Origin: Porphyra umbilicalis
Taxonomy: Eukaryota; Rhodophyta; Bangiophyceae; Bangiales; Bangiaceae
Assembly (NCBI GenBank): GCA_002049455.2
Contig: KV919009.1
Span: forward strand, 55,745 to 119,744
DNA length: 64,000 nucleotides
Reading direction: 5' to 3'
Under the pieces are notes generated by a model. The model had not been told where the DNA came from. It did no database searches and worked only from the letters and a program-made list of their open reading frames with translations. Below are positions 60,097-64,000 of this stretch, piece by piece. Within the stretch, counting starts at the first letter, position 1. Each line of letters opens with the position of its first letter. The position numbers and the translations under genes are program-made.

Positions 60097-60676
60097 TGGC
60101 CCCTGCGGGCCGCCGCGGGCGGCGGGGAGGCCCCGTGGCGGGCCGTGTGCGGCGATGGCCGTCCCCCTGCTCCTTTTGTTGGGGGGAGTAATGGCGCGGC
60201 GCAAGGACGGGAGGTGCTGTGGTTTTGTCGTTGCTACGAGCACCCAAGGCCCCATGGCTGACGGTCGCAAGGAAATGGGTACCCCGCTGCTCCCTCTCGG
60301 CCACCAGCGGTTCGGAAGAACAAGAGCACATGCTAGCGGCACGCACAAGACATGGGCGACACACGGGACAACACACGAACAATATCCTACGACTTGCAAC
60401 AGCGTTTTGCCAACCTCTCCCCATCGCGACCGTCCAGGCAGGCACAAAAAAAAAATTACATCGTACAAGGCGGCGACCGGGCAAGACAAGGATATCAAGA
60501 GGAGCCGGCTGGACGCCCCTCTGAAGGACGCAGTTCTACACAAACGAGGTCACCCTCACGCAGCAAGCACCAAAAAGGCAAACGACACGGTCCAAAGACG
60601 AACAAACCACACCCGAAAAAGCTTGGTGAGGGGCCCCCCATCGGCTACACGACGCACCCCGCGGGCGCCCGCCGCA
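60097..60676. other. Convergent intergenic region
   Basis: 580 bp between the stops of the Rab escort and BAR genes, including both 3' UTRs. A 9-A run lies at about 60447. Nothing else. Confidence 0.5.
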
Positions 60677-62674
60677 TCAAGCAGACGTGGCCGGCGCCGC
60701 CTCCTCGGCTGCCGCGGACGCCTTGACCGACAGCGGCGGCACCGCCGGCACGTCGTCCACGTCGACGGCGGGGGTGTCGGCCGCCGCGGGCGCCGCCGCG
60801 GGCGCGGGCGTCACCTCCTCCGTCACCGCGGGCGCCGCCTCGGCGGCGGCGGTGGCACCTTCGGCATCGGCAGAGGCCGCAACGACCTCGGCAGGCGGCG
60901 CCGACGGGGCCACCGTCGGGATGGTGGCGCCCTCGTCAACCGCCTCTGGCGCCGCGGCCTCGGCCGGCGCGGCCTCTGCGGGTGCCGGCGCGGCCTCTGC
61001 GGGTGCCGGCGCGGCCTCTGCGGGTGCCTCCTCGACGGCGGGCGTCGCCGCCACTTCGGTAGTGGCCTCTGCCGCCGCGGCGGCGGGGCTGGCCTCAGCG
61101 GCAGGCGCGTCGTCTGCGGCCGGTGTCGCCTCGGGCTCGGGGGCGGCCGCCTCCTTCTCCGCGGATGGTGCCGCGTCGGCCGCCGGCGCGTCGACCACCG
61201 CCGGCGTCTCCTCGGCGGGCGCCGCCTTTTCCTCGGCGGGCGCGGCCGCCTCCTCGACGGGAGTCACCGTCTTTTTCACAACGACAACCGTCTCGGCGGC
61301 GGCGGGCGCCGCCCGCTCGGCCTCGGCCTCCTCGTCGGCCTTGACCTTTGCGGCGCCCAGGGCGGCGAGGTCGAGCTCCAACATCCCCGCCTCGAGGCCC
61401 TGCGCGTACTCGTGCGCGGGCCCCGTCGACGTTTCGACGAGGGCGTTGAGCCCCCGCTGCGCCAACCAGTACGCAACAAAGGCGGATTGAAAGACGGGCG
61501 CGCGCTTGGCATACAGCGCCTTGGCGGCCGACAGGGACGCGCGGAGGGAGTCGGCGTGCGCCGCGTCCGCCTCGGTCGCCTTGGCAACGGCGGCGGCCAA
61601 GCGGCCGTCGGCGGGCTTGGCCTCTGCCTTGGGCGACGACCCCCCGTCCGACGTGGCCGGCGGCGACGCCGGCGGTGCGGCGCCCGGCTTGGCCTTCTTG
61701 GACCGCTTCTCCGCCTTCGCCGCTGCCCGCTCCGCGTCGGCCTTGAGGGCTTCGGTCGCCTTGCAGGCGGCGAGGACCTTGGTGATTTCCGCCAGGTACG
61801 CGTCGACGACCTTGGTGTTGATGGTCACGTGCGACGGCGTCGCGGGCGGGACCGCGTCAGACGACGCGGCGGCGGGCGCCGTCGCGCCCTCCTCCTCCCC
61901 GCTCGTCACGCCCGCCGAGTCGACCTTGGTGTCGTCATCAGTTTTGGCGGCGGCCTCCTCCTTGGCCTCCTTGGCCTCCTTGGCCTGCTTGGTCTGCGGC
62001 AGCTTGTCCGCCAACTCGGTGATGACCTTGGACATCTTGGGCATGAGGCGGGGCATGCGCGGGGACTTGGCGGGCGCCTTGCCCTGCTGCACAAAGGCCT
62101 TGTGGGCGGCGGCGGTGGCGTCCTTGGCCTTGGCGGCTTGCTCGGCCACCACATCCTCCTCGGGGTAGGAGGCCGCAAACATCTCGGCGAAATCCCGCTG
62201 GGAGGTGATGACATCCGCCCACGCGTCGTGCGCAGAGTCCGTGGCCGCCCGCGACGTCTGAAGCGACGCCTCCACCCGCTTGAGGCGCTCCTGCACGTCG
62301 GCGAGCGCCGCGTCCGCCACCGTCGCGTGGGTGCCCCGCTTAGCGACCATGGACACCCGCTTCACGAGCGAGTGCATCGTCGGCATGCGCCGGGGGGCAC
62401 CTGCGTCCTTCTCCTTGGGGGCCCCATCCTTGGACGCCTCGTCCTTGGTCTCCTCCGTGGCCCCCTCCTTGGCCTCTTCCTTGGCCTCCTTGGCCTCCTC
62501 CTTGGCCTCATCCTTGGCCTCATCCTTGGCCTCATCCTTGGCCTCCTCCGCCGGCGCCTTCTTAGTCTCCTCCGCCAGCGCCTCCTCCTTGGGGGCGACG
62601 ACGGGCTCCGCGAGCGGCGCCGGCGTGTTCTTCATGGGCGCCGGCACGGCCGCCACAACCTCCGCGTTGGCCAT
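60677..62674 (-). CDS. BAR-domain (amphiphysin/Rvs-like) membrane-curvature protein
   Basis: Intact 665-residue ORF. ATG 62674 (MANAEVVAAVP) is preferred to one 35 codons upstream because the upstream part is Arg/His/Pro-rich and unlike the rest. Residues 25-90 are a Lys/Glu/Ala charged repeat (AKDEAKDEAKEEAKEAKEEA). Residues about 100-435 are a BAR-like helical bundle: VQERLKRVEASLQTSRAATD, SQRDFAEMFAASYPEED, VDAYLAEITKVLAACKATEA, AERAAAKAEKRSKKAK, SLRASLSAAKALYAKRAPVF and QSAFVAYWLAQRGLNAL. The last two match the P.L...R..F...F...L..Q pattern at the end of amphiphysin BARs. Residues 450-665 are an Ala/Glu/Pro-rich tail. No SH3 domain is seen. Predicted role: endocytic or actin-linked membrane shaping. 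Coding is clear despite a 997-codon antisense frame. Confidence 0.72.
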   Translation of the reverse strand: MANAEVVAAVPAPMKNTPAPLAEPVVAPKEEALAEETKKAPAEEAKDEAKDEAKDEAKEEAKEAKEEAKEGATEETKDEASKDGAPKEKDAGAPRRMPTMHSLVKRVSMVAKRGTHATVADAALADVQERLKRVEASLQTSRAATDSAHDAWADVITSQRDFAEMFAASYPEEDVVAEQAAKAKDATAAAHKAFVQQGKAPAKSPRMPRLMPKMSKVITELADKLPQTKQAKEAKEAKEEAAAKTDDDTKVDSAGVTSGEEEGATAPAAASSDAVPPATPSHVTINTKVVDAYLAEITKVLAACKATEALKADAERAAAKAEKRSKKAKPGAAPPASPPATSDGGSSPKAEAKPADGRLAAAVAKATEADAAHADSLRASLSAAKALYAKRAPVFQSAFVAYWLAQRGLNALVETSTGPAHEYAQGLEAGMLELDLAALGAAKVKADEEAEAERAAPAAAETVVVVKKTVTPVEEAAAPAEEKAAPAEETPAVVDAPAADAAPSAEKEAAAPEPEATPAADDAPAAEASPAAAAAEATTEVAATPAVEEAPAEAAPAPAEAAPAPAEAAPAEAAAPEAVDEGATIPTVAPSAPPAEVVAASADAEGATAAAEAAPAVTEEVTPAPAAAPAAADTPAVDVDDVPAVPPLSVKASAAAEEAAPATSA

Positions 62675-64000
62675 GTCGGCGGAGGAGGGAGAGACGGGGG
62701 CGTGGGGGTGTGGGGCGGCGGCGACGGGGAGTGCGGCGTGTGCGCGGCGGCGGCAGTGGACAAGCACGACGCGCGGCACACACCAGCTGACGAGGGGGTG
62801 TCGGCGTGTACAAGGGGAAAACGGCTCGCGCGCCAGCCGTCAATACGAGACGATGCGTGCGTATTGACGTCGGTCGCGTGCACCCACCTCGCCCCTGCGT
62901 ACACGTGCACGCGGGCGGGAGGTGCGCCAGATGCTGCCGGTGGGAGGGGTGTCAACGGGGCGCTGGCAGGAGTGCGCGCGGGCGCCCGCGCTGCGGGGGG
63001 CTAAATAGGGGGGGTACCGCTCCTCCCCCGCGCTGGCGGCTGGGCGCTCCAACGTAAAGGCGCCCTTGCGCAGGAGGCCGCTCTGGCAGCGTCAACAGCG
63101 CCAGCCGGCTGCTGCACAGCCCCTCGGCCCCGCAACGCGACACCACGTCCGCCGCTGGTCTGGTCTGGGTGGACGGCGTCGGCCTGCGCCTCGCCGGCGC
63201 CGTCCTCCCCCCTCCTCCCCTCGCCCGCGCCCAGCTCTCCTCCCCCCCCCCCTCAGGCGGGTGCGGCCGTTGCCGACGAGGCCCAATCAGTAGCGGGCAT
63301 CACGGGGCAGCATGGGCGGGACGTCGAGGCAACACCACGACACCGCATTGTCCCCGCCCAACGCCTGCGGCTGCGCGCCCAGCGGGGGGCCCCGACCAGC
63401 TGCGAGTGGCGCGCGTTACAGTTGTGTGTACCGTGCAGTCGACGCTGCTGGTGCCCAGCAGCGGGATATCCGCCGTGTGCAGCTGCCCAGAAAACGGCTG
63501 TTTCCAGGCGGGTACACCGCTCCACTGTATGCCACCGTCATGAAACCAGCCAATCCTAGCGTCGTGATCGTCCATCTTGGTCAGGTCGGCCTCCCAGACG
63601 CGGCGCGTGGCAGACGAGATGGCGGTGGGAGCCCCCGGGTGGAGGCGGGCCGCGTCTGCAATCATCGTTTGGCGGCAGGCGGGGCGGGGTGAGTGGTCGA
63701 CCACGCCCCGGGGCCCACCCCGCCCCGGAAGATTTGCCCGCCGCCTAAGCCAGTGGGGGTTGCGACGAATGAGACAAGTGACGTGTGGGCGGGTGGAGTC
63801 CACCCCCCGTTGGCCGCGTGGAACATCAGAAGCTGAGTGGCGACCACCGCCACGGTGGCTCGTGAGTAGACAGTGGCCAAATCGTTGTGGCTGGTGGGCA
63901 GACTGGCCAATGGGTGGGAGCGGTCTCTCCTCTTGCACCACCCGCGGGCCACCGATGGAAGACCAGGACAGTGGAGCCAGCTGTAACGAGATGGGTGGAG
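62675..64000. other. Upstream region of the BAR gene and unassigned DNA
   Basis: 62.7-63.3 kb is GC-rich with C runs and probably contains the BAR promoter. On the minus strand 63300-63941 is open and its middle part reads fairly protein-like (RRVWEADLTKMDDHDARIGW, FHDGGIQWSGVPAWKQPFSG), but no family or reliable start was found. Confidence 0.3.

Noticed and set aside
60011..63004. 997-codon plus-strand ORF
   Set aside because: It is antisense to the BAR-domain gene, is Arg/Gly/Leu-repetitive, and has no domain. The minus-strand reading has normal composition and family motifs.

Overview
This window looks like nuclear DNA of a very GC-rich eukaryote. It has a SET-domain protein of the Enhancer-of-zeste type, a Rab escort protein, a BAR-domain protein, a family-63-like glycoside hydrolase, eukaryotic transposons of four superfamilies (Ty3/gypsy, CACTA/Tnp2, hAT, Tc1/mariner-IS630), many minisatellites and a tRNA-Arg(TCG) with an extra 13-nt block in its D-loop. 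Ectopic D-arm tRNA introns are known from unicellular red algae, and few introns plus high GC fit bangiophyte red algae (Porphyra/Pyropia type). That assignment is inference, not proof.

Layout. 1-8.2 kb: an incomplete Tc1/IS630-type transposase (minus strand), a 164-bp tandem array, an intact E(z)-like SET gene, a second 164/57-bp array that resembles the first in inverted orientation, then a 141-bp array with 425-bp higher-order structure. 8.5-10.7 kb: an unidentified cysteine-rich, RGG-type, acidic-tailed protein (minus). 13.1-13.8 kb: the catalytic small-subunit part of a gamma-glutamyltranspeptidase. 14-24.5 kb: repeat-rich, mostly non-coding DNA with several minisatellites and two copies of a 56-bp dispersed repeat in inverted orientation. 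25.1-28.1 kb: an intact 1000-residue Tnp2 (CACTA-type) transposase. 28.6-29.8 kb: a secreted-protein gene with an in-frame TAG.

32.3-41.3 kb: a Ty3/gypsy retrotransposon on the minus strand: gag, a probable -1 frameshift signal, protease, then RT-RNaseH-integrase-chromodomain, fused at the C-terminus to a Dam-methyltransferase-like domain otherwise typical of DIRS elements. Its pol stop overlaps the stop of a convergent plus-strand ORF that runs back to an ambiguous base (N) at 32298, where composition changes abruptly. 41.5-42.7 kb holds hAT remnants, and 43-48.5 kb holds repeats and unassigned GC-rich DNA.

48.7-62.7 kb is the host-gene block: a GH63-like hydrolase (+), a Pro/Gly/Gln-rich protein (-), tRNA-Arg (-), a 66-nt near-perfect hairpin, Rab escort protein (+) and a BAR-domain protein (-). 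Reading frames in several of these genes change at long C or G runs. This suggests homopolymer-length errors in the assembly, or short introns, rather than inactivation. The strongest candidates for new biology are the chromodomain plus methyltransferase-like retrotransposon with its frameshift cassette, the D-loop tRNA insertion, and the E(z) gene bracketed by mirrored satellite arrays next to a transposase.
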